From NCBI RefSeq assembly GCF_005239225.2, contig NC_133288.1:21644169-21708168 (forward strand): a DNA stretch of 64,000 nucleotides, written 5' to 3'. Positions 25,024 through 35,639 of this stretch are shown here, piece after piece. Source of the DNA: Populus alba. Lineage: Eukaryota > Streptophyta > Magnoliopsida > Malpighiales > Salicaceae. The notes under the pieces are model-generated. The model saw only the letters and a program-made list of their open reading frames with translations. It was not told the origin of the DNA and made no database searches. Both the position numbers and the translations under genes were made by a program. The stretch's first letter is position 1. Every line of letters starts with the position of its first letter.

Positions 25024-26070
25024 ATGGATGGCACCAAAAGAACAGGCTACGTGTGGGCAATATCTGCTGGATTAAATGCTGCTTTTGCTGCCATTGCTGC
25101 AAAATTCTTTTCATATCAGGTAATAAATCTTATAATTACTCTAATCTCTGATTAATCCCAGATGGATTTTAGATTTTATTCTGTCCCCTAAATCATAATC
25201 TGTCTATAACCCAATTCAGCAAAGAGTAGATAGTCTCTAAAAAAGTTTCAATTATTGTTCTTGTCTATAAATTGATAGGTGATTGTTTTTTTCCTGATCT
25301 TGATAGGCGATTAAATATGGTTTGGTTGTGTTATTCAATGTGACAATGTGGGGATGTTACGTTAACAGCCTCAAAGCTCTTTCATCCCTGCAAGCCACGG
25401 TGACAAACTTTGCTGCGAATTTCCTGTCTTCTGGTCTTGCTGGATTCTTTTTGTTCAAGGAGACGCTATCAGTTCAGGTAAATCACCGGATGCTGTTCGT
25501 GCCAACGTTGGAAATTTTATTTTTTGTCTACTTTGCATCCATAAATTCTGCTGCTGACATTACTCATTGTCAACTGAAGAACAATGTAAGCATTCTCAAA
25601 TATAGGAAGCAGTTTTATCAAGTCCTGACCGTGTATTCTGTTGGATGCTATAAGCTTTGCTTGGTTATAGTTTATTCTGGCTGGCATCACTGCTTAAAAT
25701 GGATGAACCCTTTAAAAAGACACCAGCTAACATATTGAAGGCAAATGATTTAGGCTTGAGTTCTCCACGGTTGTGACTGCAAGCTGATCCACACTAAAAT
25801 TTGCTCATGTTTTCCTTCTACCTTTAGTGAATGATTCACCCTTGAGAATGATGTCGATATGATCGCAGAGATGTCTGGTGGAACTTGAGATGTTTTTTAA
25901 CAAAACAAAGCACCCTAGATTGGTTGTTTTACTCGTTAACTTGTCTGTGTCTGATAATCAAACCCGTCATGCAGTGGTTCGCAGGTGCCTTGCTCATTGT
26001 GATTGGTGTGGTCATACTCAGCAAGTCAAGTATAGAACGCAAGGAGAGCATTGATCAGAAGCTTGACTAG
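25024..26070 (+). CDS. TMEM42-like small membrane protein of the drug/metabolite transporter fold
   Basis: Three exons: 25024-25119, 25307-25477 and 25975-26070, all in phase 0 with GT-AG borders, encoding 120 residues. Four hydrophobic helices are visible at about residues 9-29, 33-57, 61-82 and 90-105, followed by a charged tail (IERKESIDQKLD). This is the size and layout of the TMEM42 family, a half-size EamA/DMT-type fold thought to dimerise in a membrane. Substrate and location are unknown. The start was placed at the ATG in MDGTKRTGYVWA. The open frame extends 23 codons further upstream only from a TTG, which is unlikely to be used. Stops in intron 2 rule out reading through the exon 2 donor to a longer product with the last helix. 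Confidence 0.82.
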
Positions 26071-26787
26071 GAGTTATGCATGTCTGGATTCTTTTGATTC
26101 ACTTTGGCTAAATGTTTCGATCGGTATTTAGATGGTTTTGTTCTCGTTTATGAAAATTATCAGTGTAATCTCTGCGAATTTGAAGGACATTGTGGTTGTT
26201 GTGTGTAAATCCAATGCAGTCTGCTGGATCACGGCCTGCATAAACTATAACAAGATTCAATGGCACAATCTTTCATAATCTGAGTTCTCCACCTCACATA
26301 CAATTGTCATGGAAGTACTTTTCAGTTAATTAGCACTTTGGTTTTTCACTTTTAAATCGATTAAAATAATATTTTTTTATTTTTAAAAATTTTATTTTTG
26401 ATATTAAAACATTCAAAAAAATTTAAAAATTATTTTAAACAGAGAAAAAAAATTATTTTTTAAAAAACATGGTTTTAACTTTTCGCAAGTATTACTTTAA
26501 CAGCCTTCAATGTTGTTGATACGCAGAGCTTCTCATAAAATGTCATATTAAGGGTTTGTTCCAAGTAATTTTAGTTTAAAAATATATTAGAATAATATTT
26601 TTTAAAATATATATTTAAACAATATTTTTTATTTTAAAATTTTTATTTTTATATCATTTTATTAAAACTATTCAAAAATAATTTTTTAAAATATAAAATT
26701 TTAGAAAACTCCAAATAAAAATTACCCTTTGACCTAAGCAGAGTCGAATGGACAGGTACTGCTTGCTTGCATTATTTCCATTGACTT
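26071..26787. other. 3' end of the TMEM42-like gene, then two MITE-like copies
   Basis: About 200 bp of normal 3' UTR-like sequence, then two AT-rich MITE-like copies next to each other (about 26340-26490 and 26565-26725). Confidence 0.5.
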
Positions 26788-27590
26788 GGGCTTTGTTTAT
26801 TCAGTAGAAAGTAATTTTATAAAAAGAGTTATTTATAAAAAAAATGAGTTAATTTTTTATGTTTAGTAGTATAATAAAAAATAAGTTAGAAAACATTTTC
26901 TAGTGTTTGGTTATGTCATGCAAATTAAGCTGGAAAATAACTTATTAATGTTTTATTTTTTCAAGTTTTATTAAAACAACGAGGAACAAATCTTATAAAT
27001 TAAAAAGTTGAATGAAAATGAAAATGAAAAAAATATATAATTTCATAAATTATATCAAATAAAATAAATAATAATCAAAATAATAGAGATCAAATATAAC
27101 AAATAAAAAATTTAAAAGATGAAGAAATTAAAATAATAATAATTACCATTTCATAAAATATTTCAAATAAAATAAGTAACAATTAAAAGAATAAGGGTCA
27201 AATTTGATGGATAACAAATTTCAATTAAAAAATAACAAGGAAAAAGTAAATAACAGTTACAAAAATAAGGATCAAAGTTAATATAAAATTGAATTATAAT
27301 TGATGAAATTGAAAAATAAATATTTAAAACAATATATATATAGCAATTAAAAGTTTGAATACCAAATTTGATATAATTAGCAAATAATATAATATTTTTA
27401 AATTTTCCACAATTTCCTTAAAGTGTTTTCTGTTAAAAATTAAAAAATATATATTTTCCTGAAAATCAAGTCATTTTTTTTAATTAAAAAATATTTTATA
27501 TTAATCAATTTTTTAACAATAAATAAATATAAAAAAAAATTAAAAATAATTTTTAAAAAACTATTTTTCATCAAACAAAACACCCTTTAT
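26788..27590. mobile_element. Possible AT-rich DNA element of about 800 bp
   Basis: Left edge near GGGCTTTGTTTATTCAGTAG. The right edge read inverted begins GGGTGTTTTGTTTGATGAAA. The two are loosely alike as inverted ends. The inside is very AT-rich, with no coding region. Borders are uncertain. Confidence 0.35.
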
Positions 27591-28650
27591 TTCACTTGAT
27601 ATTAACTTCTGGTTACAAATTAAGTAGCTAATTTCTTAGCAAAGTCAGTGAAGGGTAGGGGGTAATTAATAGATGATTTGTTGCCCCACCCCCACCTCTC
27701 TTTTCTCTGCTCCAGGCAGGTGCTGTGTACGCTTCTTGAGTTTAACGACAGTAACTTGAGCAGCAAAGGGAGGATGTGTGAAGAGGCGTGGCTGTTTTAT
27801 TTAATGTTATCATGAAGGTGAAGCAAAGAAACTTCATACGCGTCTATGATAAAAAAAAAAAACTATCCAGCATACGTCCCCTGTAGACAGCCACCGAGAG
27901 AGAGAGAGAGAAGATTACTAGCATGTGAATTGAAGAAAGAAATCACAAATCAGTGGGCAGGCCGGTAACTACTCGCTGTTTAAAATGTGGTTTTAATTAT
28001 TTTTTAAAATATTTTTTATTTAAAAATATATCAATATAATATTTTTTTATTTTTTAAAAATTATTTTTAATATTAACATATCAAAATAATTTAAAATATC
28101 AAAAAAATATTAATTTGAAGTAAAGAAAAATATAAAATAATTTATTTTAAAAAAATACTTTTAAAATACAAAAAACAAATAATTATTGACATACTCAAAA
28201 GACACTTATTTATCAATAATAAAGGATTTCAATAAAAACCATATTTTTCTAAGGGGTAAAAAAATAATCTAGCCATAATTTAATACTTGACCAGCCCAAC
28301 CCATAAAAAAAATTAGAAATTTATCCTTAAGTGGCACTTCGGTTCTATCAGGTGATACTCAAGCTTAGTTATAAGAAAAGACTCAGTAATTTTATAAATA
28401 TTAAACTCAACCTGAGATAAGATTTTTTTTTTAAAAAAATAATATATAGTTGATCTAATTCACCTCATCAATTTGGTAAAAACTAAGTTTGAATTTTTTA
28501 AAAAAAATACCAAGATAATTTTATTTTTTAAATAAATAAATAAATAAAATAATATTATTTTAATAAATCGGGTTAATTTATAACCATGAACTCAAGCTTT
28601 GGATCTAGATTAAGCTTAGTAATTTTGATTCTTCGAACCACGTACACACA
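27591..28650. other. Spacer with no gene
   Basis: A GAGAGAGAGAGAGAG run occurs at about 27896-27911, followed by a MITE-like copy (about 27980-28160). After it comes sequence resembling the decayed tandem-array unit of 35640-37080 (about 28290-28610). Confidence 0.5.
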
Positions 28651-29427
28651 GAGCCTGTTTGGCTACGAGGTAGAGGTTGCGTTTCTAAAAAAAAGCAATG
28701 GCTGAGTGTTTGGTTAAATAAAAAAAGTTGTTTGTTGTGCGTGGGTCCCTCAATTTATTGTGTTTTGGCCGCAGGAAAATGAAAAGCAACAAATTGCTGC
28801 TTTTTGCATGGCAGCTCTACTGTTCAATGTTCACTAAACAGTTTTTTTTTTTTTGAAACAGTGGAGGCATGCATTGTTCGGTGAACAGTGGAGCATGCCT
28901 CCACTGTTCGCTGAACAGGTTTTTTTTTTTTATACCAATGTAGTTAATTGATTTCACTTGTGCTATTCACGTGAACAACAATTTTTTTTTGTTTTTTTTT
29001 TAATTAGTTTAAGGTGAATTAAATTTACTCGTAGTGTAATCTTAATTTTATTCTTGATAATATTTTATCTAATTTTGTAGTTCTTGTCGGGTGAATTTTG
29101 TACGTAATGGAATTGTAGATAGTTTTTTGTTAAAGTAATTTTTTTAAGTGTGATTTATTTCATGATGTAATAGCAATAATTAAATCCATAAAATTTAAAT
29201 TAAAAACCATCAATATTAATATATATTTTTAAAAATTATTTTATAACCTCAATTTCAAAAGCATTCTTAACCAAACACATTAAAACTACTTTTTCTTCAA
29301 CCTTAATTTTAATCACAGTTTTAACCAAACATCTATTTTTTCAAACCAATCTCAACTAAAAGTACTTTTTATAAAACAATTTTTTTCAAACCACAACCAC
29401 AACAGCTACCACAATACCAAACACACT
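28651..29427. mobile_element. Non-autonomous TIR DNA element, copy C
   Basis: Left end GAGCCTGTTTGGCTACGAGG; the right end read inverted begins AGTGTGTTTGGTATTGTGGT. It holds a stem of CAGTGGAGGCATGC with its complement near 28860-28910. It also has the same GGTGAATTAAATTTACTCGT block and right arm as copies A and B. No coding sequence. Confidence 0.65.
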
Positions 29428-30174
29428 CATAATCATGATCAATTCGATTCTTTACCATCAGCTTTTACATGTATATATTTTGCATTGAAGTTCTATTTAT
29501 GGTGCAAATAAAAATATAACTTACATATACATTTAAAATATATTTGTGGTATTTTTTTTACGAAAATCTTCCCTGTTTCATATACAATTGAATGATGCAA
29601 ATTTATTTATTTTTGTGTTTTAAAATTAATTTTAAAATTTTTATATATTTTTATTTGTTTCAAATTTTTATTTATTTATTTTTATTTTGATGTGTTATTT
29701 TAAAAAATAAATAATATTATTTTAATTTATTTTTAAATAAAAAATATTTAAAAAATTAACAATTACCCCAGCACGAAACAAGCTATTCAAATGACTTAAA
29801 ACAATGCATTGGACCTTATCAGAAGTTTAGTCCCACCTTGCTAACAAAAGATGTTTAAAAATGCCATAATCATTAGTGTTTTTTATTTAAAAATATATTA
29901 AAATAATATTGTTTTTATTTTAAAAAATTATTTTTAATATTAATATATCAAAATGTTCTGAAAATATAAAAAATAATTTTAAAAATAAAATATTTTTAAT
30001 TTTTTTTAAAATAATTTTAATACATAAAAGAAACTGTAATTCTTTTCCGAAAAATACCGCTTGAATGAGTAGGATAGAAAAAAGTACAAAAATAAATAAA
30101 AAATAAACGTATTAAGACAAGACAGACAGGTAAAATCTACGCACTCATTAAAAATAAAAATAGCAAAAAAATCT
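29428..30174. other. Spacer upstream of BPC6
   Basis: Two AT-rich MITE-like copies (about 29590-29765 and 29875-30035). No gene was recognised. Confidence 0.5.
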
Positions 30175-31438
30175 TCTCTTCTTCCACTGTTCTTCCACGG
30201 ATTTGACTTCTTCTTGCCCCCTTAGGGTTTTCAGTCTCTCTTCCTGTATTGCCTCTTTAAGTAAGCATAGATTCACTTGCATGTTTAATTTCCTCTCTCT
30301 GCTGTTCGCTTTCTTTACTATCCGATCATTCTTTGTCGCTTTTGCCTACCTTTTTTTGTCACTGACATTTGTGGTTCTCGGTGCTTCAAGTGGATTATTG
30401 TTGCGTTTTTGTTGCTATTGCAGCTAGTTTTTGTTTGTTTTTGTGTTCATTTTGTTTGATTTTGGGTTTTGATCGTGTTTAAGTGTAAAGCTGTGCGTTT
30501 TTAAAAGGGCTTGGTGGGTTTTAATTCCCTGGTTTTTTTTGTGTTTAGCGTAGGAGTGATGGTTAGTGGAGATGGATTTAGTGGCATTTGATTTTAGATT
30601 TTTTGCTAAGGATTGATTCAATGTTTTGACCTGTTAGGTGCATATTAGCATTATGTAATTAGAATTATATCCAGTGTTTGACCAGAGGCAAGATTGAATC
30701 TTTGGTTAGTTTCTGGAGATAATCAGGAATCCAATTGCTAATTCGTGCTTGGAAACCCGGTCTTTAGTAATGAGCTTTAGTTACAATGTTCTCTGTGAGT
30801 AGGTGCTTGTGATGATTTAGAATCATCTGGTAAGGTACTAGACATTTCTTCTGAATGCTTGTCACTGTTCTTGTCTGTTTTCCATGATAAGCATTTGCAC
30901 ATGAGATAGCACCACATCCCCAGTCCTTGCTATGCAGAAGTAGGAAGAAACTATATTCTGGAATGCATAGACCAGTGCCTGTGCTGGGTGGGGTTTGGAT
31001 TTTAGTTTTGCCAATCGTGGTTTGAATTGGTAATTATAACTTCTTGTTTGCTGTCTTTAGCTAGTGAATCATTGCTTGTCGACATTTTATCACTTACTGT
31101 AGCACATTATGAAAGAACTTGGACCTATTAAGCATTATGCAACAATTCACATTGCGCATATTAAACATGGTGGCAAGCTTTTTTCCTTAAACAATTTTCA
31201 ACAATATATGCACTGCACAAGAACTTGGTTGCATCTTTCTGTTTTAATTCTCAGTATTGTTGTATATGTGTGCAATTATGCTTATAAGTATGCTTAAGTT
31301 TTTCTTGAATGTCACTGTTATGAACCACTGTTTTACCCCTACTTGAATCCATGTTGTTGATAAGAACCACTTTAAAAAATGCTCTGCCCTCTCTCATTCC
31401 CTAACACACCAACAACAGCATTTGATCCAACAAGGTTT

Positions 31439-31477
<39 letters not shown>

Positions 31478-31987
31478 TTGCGTAAGGCTGTAACCGTGAA
31501 TGTATGACTTTCCAATTCTGCTTTTGTAGCTGTTTTATAAGCACGCATATGTATCCGAATAAACTCTGCTGGTCTTGCCTATTCTTTTTATCTTTGGTAT
31601 GCAATCAAGATTGAAGAATGCTGTTCTTATACTATAGTTAGAATTGTACCTTTGTTGAAAGGTTGAATTTCTGTTCTGTTGATCTGGATCTATAATTTGT
31701 TTCTTATGCAGGAAACTTTTGTAAGGGAACGAGTTTGTACTTGTGATTTGAATTTCAGATGGTAATTGTGGCACTTTCCTTCTTGTTCTCAATATTAGCA
31801 TAAGAACTGTCTTGCCCCCTTCTTTTTTCATGCAATATGCCCTATAAACAGCCTCTGAATTATTTTTCCTCCTTTGAGATACAGGATTTGTAGCTGGACA
31901 AGTTTTCAATGCTCAATTGACCGAGCACTGCATGTACACTTGGGTTTTTATTTGTTATCTGCAATTATTGCCACCTGTGGAGCTGAC
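30175..31987 (+). promoter_or_regulatory. BPC6 5' leader with a long intron
   Basis: A CT-rich leader exon (about 30175-30260) ends at a GTAAGC donor (30261). An acceptor TTGAGATACAG ends at 31884, giving a 1,624-bp intron. The intron carries an AT dinucleotide run of 34 nt (31442-31475). The second leader part (31885-31987) contains two ATGs before the main start: a 3-residue ORF (31909-31920) and one at 31932 that overlaps the main start out of frame. The splice sites were picked by eye. Confidence 0.55.
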
Positions 31988-33141
31988 ATGGATGATGGTG
32001 TTCATCGTGAAAATGGCAGGCACAAAGCAGATCAATATAAAACAGCTCAGGGCCAGGTATCTTAAAGCATCTTTCTGCTGACAATAACAATTAAAAACTA
32101 TATGATAGCATTGGTTGAATTCAATCGTAGAGTATGTAGTTTCTGATATTTCCATACAATTGCCAGTTCTTACTATTGTTATTCTTTCTGCTGTCATTGC
32201 AGTGGCTGATGCCACCACAGCCATCCATGAAACAGATCATGGCCATCATGGCTGAAAGAGACGCTGCCATTCATGAGAGAAATATGGCCCTTTCAGAAAA
32301 GAAGGCGGCTATTGCAGAGAGAGACATGGCATTCCTGCAGCGAGACTCAGCGATTGCTGAGCGAAATAATGCCCTACTGGAGCGAGACAATGCTATTGCA
32401 ACCCTGCAATATCGAGAGAACTCCTTTGCAAGTGCTAACACGTCCTCTAGTCCACCAGTATACCATAACTCGCGTGGGATGAAGCACATGCATCACCAGC
32501 AGCAGCATATTCATCTGCCTCACATGAATGAAGTTGCATATGGTGCTAGGGAAATGCAGACAAGTGATGCTGTGCCAATATCACCGGTTGCTTCTGAGGT
32601 TGCAAAGCCACGTCGGGGTAAACGACCAAAGGATACTAAGTCAACTCCATCTAATAAAAAGACCTCAAAATCACCAATGAAGGTTAAGAGGGAGAGCGAG
32701 GACTTGAACAACATGTTTGGAAAGTCAAATGAGTGGAAGAATGGGGAGGATATGAATGGTGGAGGTGATGATCTAAACAAACAGCTGGCAGCATCTAAGT
32801 CTGATTGGAAGGGTCAAGACCTGGGGTTGAACCAGGTTGCTTTTGATGAAACAACCATGCCAGCACCAGTGTGCTCCTGCACTGGATTCTTTAGGCAGTG
32901 CTATAAATGGGGAAATGGTGGATGGCAGTCTTCATGCTGCACAACTGCCTTGTCAATGTATCCTCTACCTGCAGTGCCCAACAAGCGGCATGCTCGTGTT
33001 GGCGGGCGAAAAATGAGTGGGAGTGCTTTTAGCAAACTGCTTAGCCGACTTGCAGCTGAAGGCCAGGATCTGTCAAATCCAGTTGATCTCAAGGATCATT
33101 GGGCCAAGCATGGAACTAATCGCTACATAACAATTAAATAG
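31988..33141 (+). CDS. BPC6: BASIC PENTACYSTEINE transcription factor, group II (BPC6-like)
   Basis: Two exons (31988-32056 and 32203-33141) encode 335 residues. BPC proteins are plant-only nuclear factors that bind GA/CT-repeat DNA and help recruit Polycomb complexes. The start [14 protein letters not shown] is nearly the same as in Arabidopsis BPC6. Residues about 41-93 form a repeating coiled coil ([21 protein letters not shown]), used for dimerisation. A basic, nuclear-signal-like part lies at about 157-185 ([17 protein letters not shown]). The C-terminal DNA-binding domain has the five cysteines at 247, 249, 256, 268 and 269 ([17 protein letters not shown]), then the [13 protein letters not shown] end shared across the family. 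The protein appears intact. The exon 1 donor (GGCCAG|GTATCT) and exon 2 acceptor (TTGCAG) are clear. Confidence 0.95.
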
Positions 33142-33979
33142 ATGAAGAAACCTGCGAATCAATGGATAAACATGGAAACGTCATGTAGTGTTCCTTAGCT
33201 GTATCTATCCTCAATTTTATTTTTTTATCTGCTGTGGGAAAATAATGATTAGATAACAGCCATAAAGTAGGTTATCATGCAAGTGAGACACGCCGCATTT
33301 CTTTTTCCTACAGGTTCTTGTCGTGAAGTGGGGATGTATTTATGGCAGTTATCCGCGTAACTCTAGTTAAATGTCAAGGGTCTTTTGCAAAGTGGTGTTG
33401 TACTCTTATGAATACAAGTATTAAGTTATAATAGAATCTGTTATTTTAGGCATTCCAAATGTTTTGATATAGTATACGTTTGATTACTTATCTTCTGAGA
33501 TGTTTGTTTGATGATTCAACAGAACAGTGAGTTTCAAGAGTCATGGAATTCATTTTCTGCTCGGTTATCAGCTGGGATATCAGCTGGTATAGTGTTCTGT
33601 GTTAACGTGTAAACTTCTAATTGTTCTAAACACTCAAACTAGTGAATCTCGAGGTCTTAAGTTACACCCTTGCATGTCACATCTTATTCCTGCGCAATGA
33701 GGATGTTGCCTTACAGTTAGCAGCTGGGATTATCTGCCAAGGAAAAGGCCTCAATTGTCAAATTATTTTTGGAGGTTTAGCATTGAGGATAGAAGGTTTA
33801 TCATTATGGAGAATTTAGACTACAGCCATCCATCAAAAAGGTCGAGACTTGAAACTCAAGATACCTCGACTTCGGCAGACATCGTTTTTGCAAACTTTTC
33901 GGAGGTAATTCTCAGATGTTGTCGCTGACGTTCCACGGGCCAAATTAAGGATTGGGATTTTTAAGCCTGAGACCCAATT
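33142..33979. other. BPC6 3' region and spacer
   Basis: About 300 bp of 3' UTR-like sequence followed by mixed-composition DNA with no open frame or RNA gene recognised. Confidence 0.5.
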
Positions 33980-34315
33980 TATTTTTCACTTGTTTTGGTG
34001 TTTATAGTGAAACAAATACCATAAGATATTAAATAATAAATTAAATTTTTTTTATTTTAAATTAATATAATTTTTTATGTTTCATATTATTTTAATGCAT
34101 TGATATTAAAAATAATTTTTAAAAAATAAAAAATATATTATTTTAATACATTTAAGTAAAAAATACTTTAAAAACAACACCAGTATTTTTACCAAATATT
34201 TTATAAATAATTTTTTAGATATTCAACTACAATTTTTTCAACTACCCACAACTATCCATTCTTTTTTTAAACCATAACAATAAAAAAACCCCTCAAACAC
34301 AAAAACACTCTAAAA
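33980..34315. repeat. AT-rich MITE-like repeat, longer form
   Basis: Contains the family core (TGATATTAAAAATAATTTTT) and ends with CAAACACAAAAACACTC. Begins near ACTTGTTTTGGTGTTTATAG. About 340 bp. Confidence 0.6.
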
Positions 34316-34507
34316 GATTTGGGCCTTCTTGGTTTCAAACAGATTCCCCGCATAATACAAATTAAATTCATTAACTGTGTTCTTTGCAAGGTCAGCATTG
34401 GAAGGCAAGATTTATGTAAAAAGAAAGAAACACGATAACTAGCTCTTATTAATCTGCTAATTAATGTGAAACTAAAGCAATCATAAAATTAATCTTGCCC
34501 CAGCTAA

Positions 34508-34531
34508 CACTTGATTATTGTTAATCAAGTG
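34508..34531. terminator. Perfect 10-bp hairpin downstream of the snoRNAs
   Basis: CACTTGATTA and its complement TAATCAAGTG are separated by TTGT. It lies 28 bp past the 3' end of the last snoRNA on the minus strand, so it may mark the 3' end of the precursor. A role is inference only. Confidence 0.35.
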
Positions 34532-34558
34532 CGCTTTTGGATCAAAACTTTAAAGTTT

Positions 34559-34636
34559 GTGTCAGAGTCAACGATAATCAGCACTGATGCATCAGCCAGG
34601 GATAACTGTAATTTTTTTATGTTTCTCATCATACAC
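34559..34636 (-). ncRNA. Box C/D snoRNA, candidate 25S rRNA methylation guide
   Basis: On the minus strand the 78-nt unit begins GTGT followed by box C (ATGATGA) and ends with box D (CTGA) followed by CAC(A). GTGT and ACAC can form the terminal stem. An inner D' box (CTGA) follows the guide CAGTTATCCCTG. That guide is exactly complementary to CAGGGATAACTG, which I know as a conserved stretch of eukaryotic large-subunit rRNA near the peptidyl transferase centre. By the box+5 rule the target is the second G of the GGG in that stretch, with one spacer base before D'. Yeast snR38 and plant snoR38Y guide a nearby site, so this may be the homolog. That name is from memory and is not certain. Confidence 0.78.
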
Positions 34637-34719
34637 GAGACCTGTAGTGTCCAGAGTCCAATATTTAGTTTTCAAACAAATCGTGAAAATATAGGGAAAA
34701 AAACTGTGAAAATATTCAA

Positions 34720-34807
34720 GCCTCAGACCGTCCTAGTTCATGAATTTCAACAATTATGCAAATTCATAGACTTGCTTTCAGTGAAACTCAAGTTTGTCAT
34801 CATAGGC
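34720..34807 (-). ncRNA. Box C/D snoRNA, candidate 18S rRNA methylation guide
   Basis: An 88-nt unit on the minus strand: GCCT, box C (ATGATGA), D' region (CACTGA), then guide ACTAGGACGGT directly before box D (CTGA) and GGC. GCCT pairs with AGGC as a terminal stem. The guide is complementary to ACCGTCCTAGT, a conserved stretch of plant 18S rRNA. The box+5 rule points to the U in ACCGU. The D' guide (CTTGAGTTTCA) could pair with the UGAAACUUAA stretch of 18S with one wobble pair; this is weaker. It is 83 bp upstream of the other snoRNA on the same strand, as in plant polycistronic snoRNA clusters. Confidence 0.8.
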
Positions 34808-35280
34808 TGACAGCACAGTGAACCCACGAAAAATAAAAAATAAAAAATGAGATTTGGAGATAAAAGCAGAAAGAGAACTTCAGATCTTCCTCCTCGTGAA
34901 TCTAAGTCATAAAAAAAAAACAAGTAAGAGACTGAACATTCAAGAATTCAAATTGATTCGCTGTTTGCCTCTTCAGATTGGAGAAACAAAGAGATCTGTT
35001 GAAAACAAAACGTATAAGAAAATAGGAGGATGACGGCGTTTTTGTGCTAGGCTTTTGGTGTGTCATCGGTGTCCTTTTATAGAGGGTTTTGACGAGGGTT
35101 TTCCTCGACAAGGAATCAGGGGCATTATTTAAATAGAGCTGTAAATTTTTTGTCGTTGCTTCTGATTGGATCCGAAGTTCGGTAACTGGAAGCCCGTGGC
35201 TTTAATTTCATGGCCTTCTTTGGTGCCTGGATTGGGTCAAGCAAATGGGCTATTTATATGGTTACCCTAACGCTGTGTTT
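34808..35280 (-). promoter_or_regulatory. Putative promoter of the snoRNA cluster
   Basis: On the minus strand a TATAAAA box lies at 35075-35081, preceded by two AAAACCCTC blocks that are one base off the plant telo-box. A TGGGCT (site II-like) motif is near 35247. Telo-box plus site II is known for plant snoRNA and ribosomal protein promoters. The region between the TATA box and the first snoRNA holds no believable protein; the short frame at 34902-35111 starts upstream of the TATA box. Confidence 0.5.
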
Positions 35281-35639
35281 GGTTTGGGTGATGGGAATTT
35301 TTATTCGGTGGAATAGACACAGGGAGAAAGTAAAAATCATATTGGTTTTAAAAAATTATATAAGAATTATATGTTATTAGAAAAAAAATTATTTTTTTCC
35401 TCGTGTTTTTAGTTTTTTTGTCTATTTTTTCTATATTGTAATTATCTAATAATTTTAGAGAGGGGGGATAACTACGAGACATGAAGCGTCTCCTTCTAAT
35501 ATATTGTAAACTTGTCTTGTTTTTTTTTTTTTTTCTAGTTCTACAGGTTTAAAAGTAAATTAAATGATTTGTAAAAAATATAATTTGACTGATTTTTTTC
35601 AATATAATATCTTTTTTTAGTATTAAAACAACAACATAT
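35281..35639. other. AT-rich spacer with no gene
   Basis: T-rich tracts and no recognisable feature. Confidence 0.5.

Noticed and set aside
34580..34612. Resemblance of CAGCCAGGGATAACTG to the miR169 sequence
   Set aside because: The similarity is partial, no long hairpin surrounds it, and the opposite strand is a complete box C/D snoRNA whose guide explains the sequence.
34902..35111. 69-codon minus-strand frame upstream of the snoRNAs
   Set aside because: Its start lies before the TATA box of the snoRNA transcription unit and it has no known domain.
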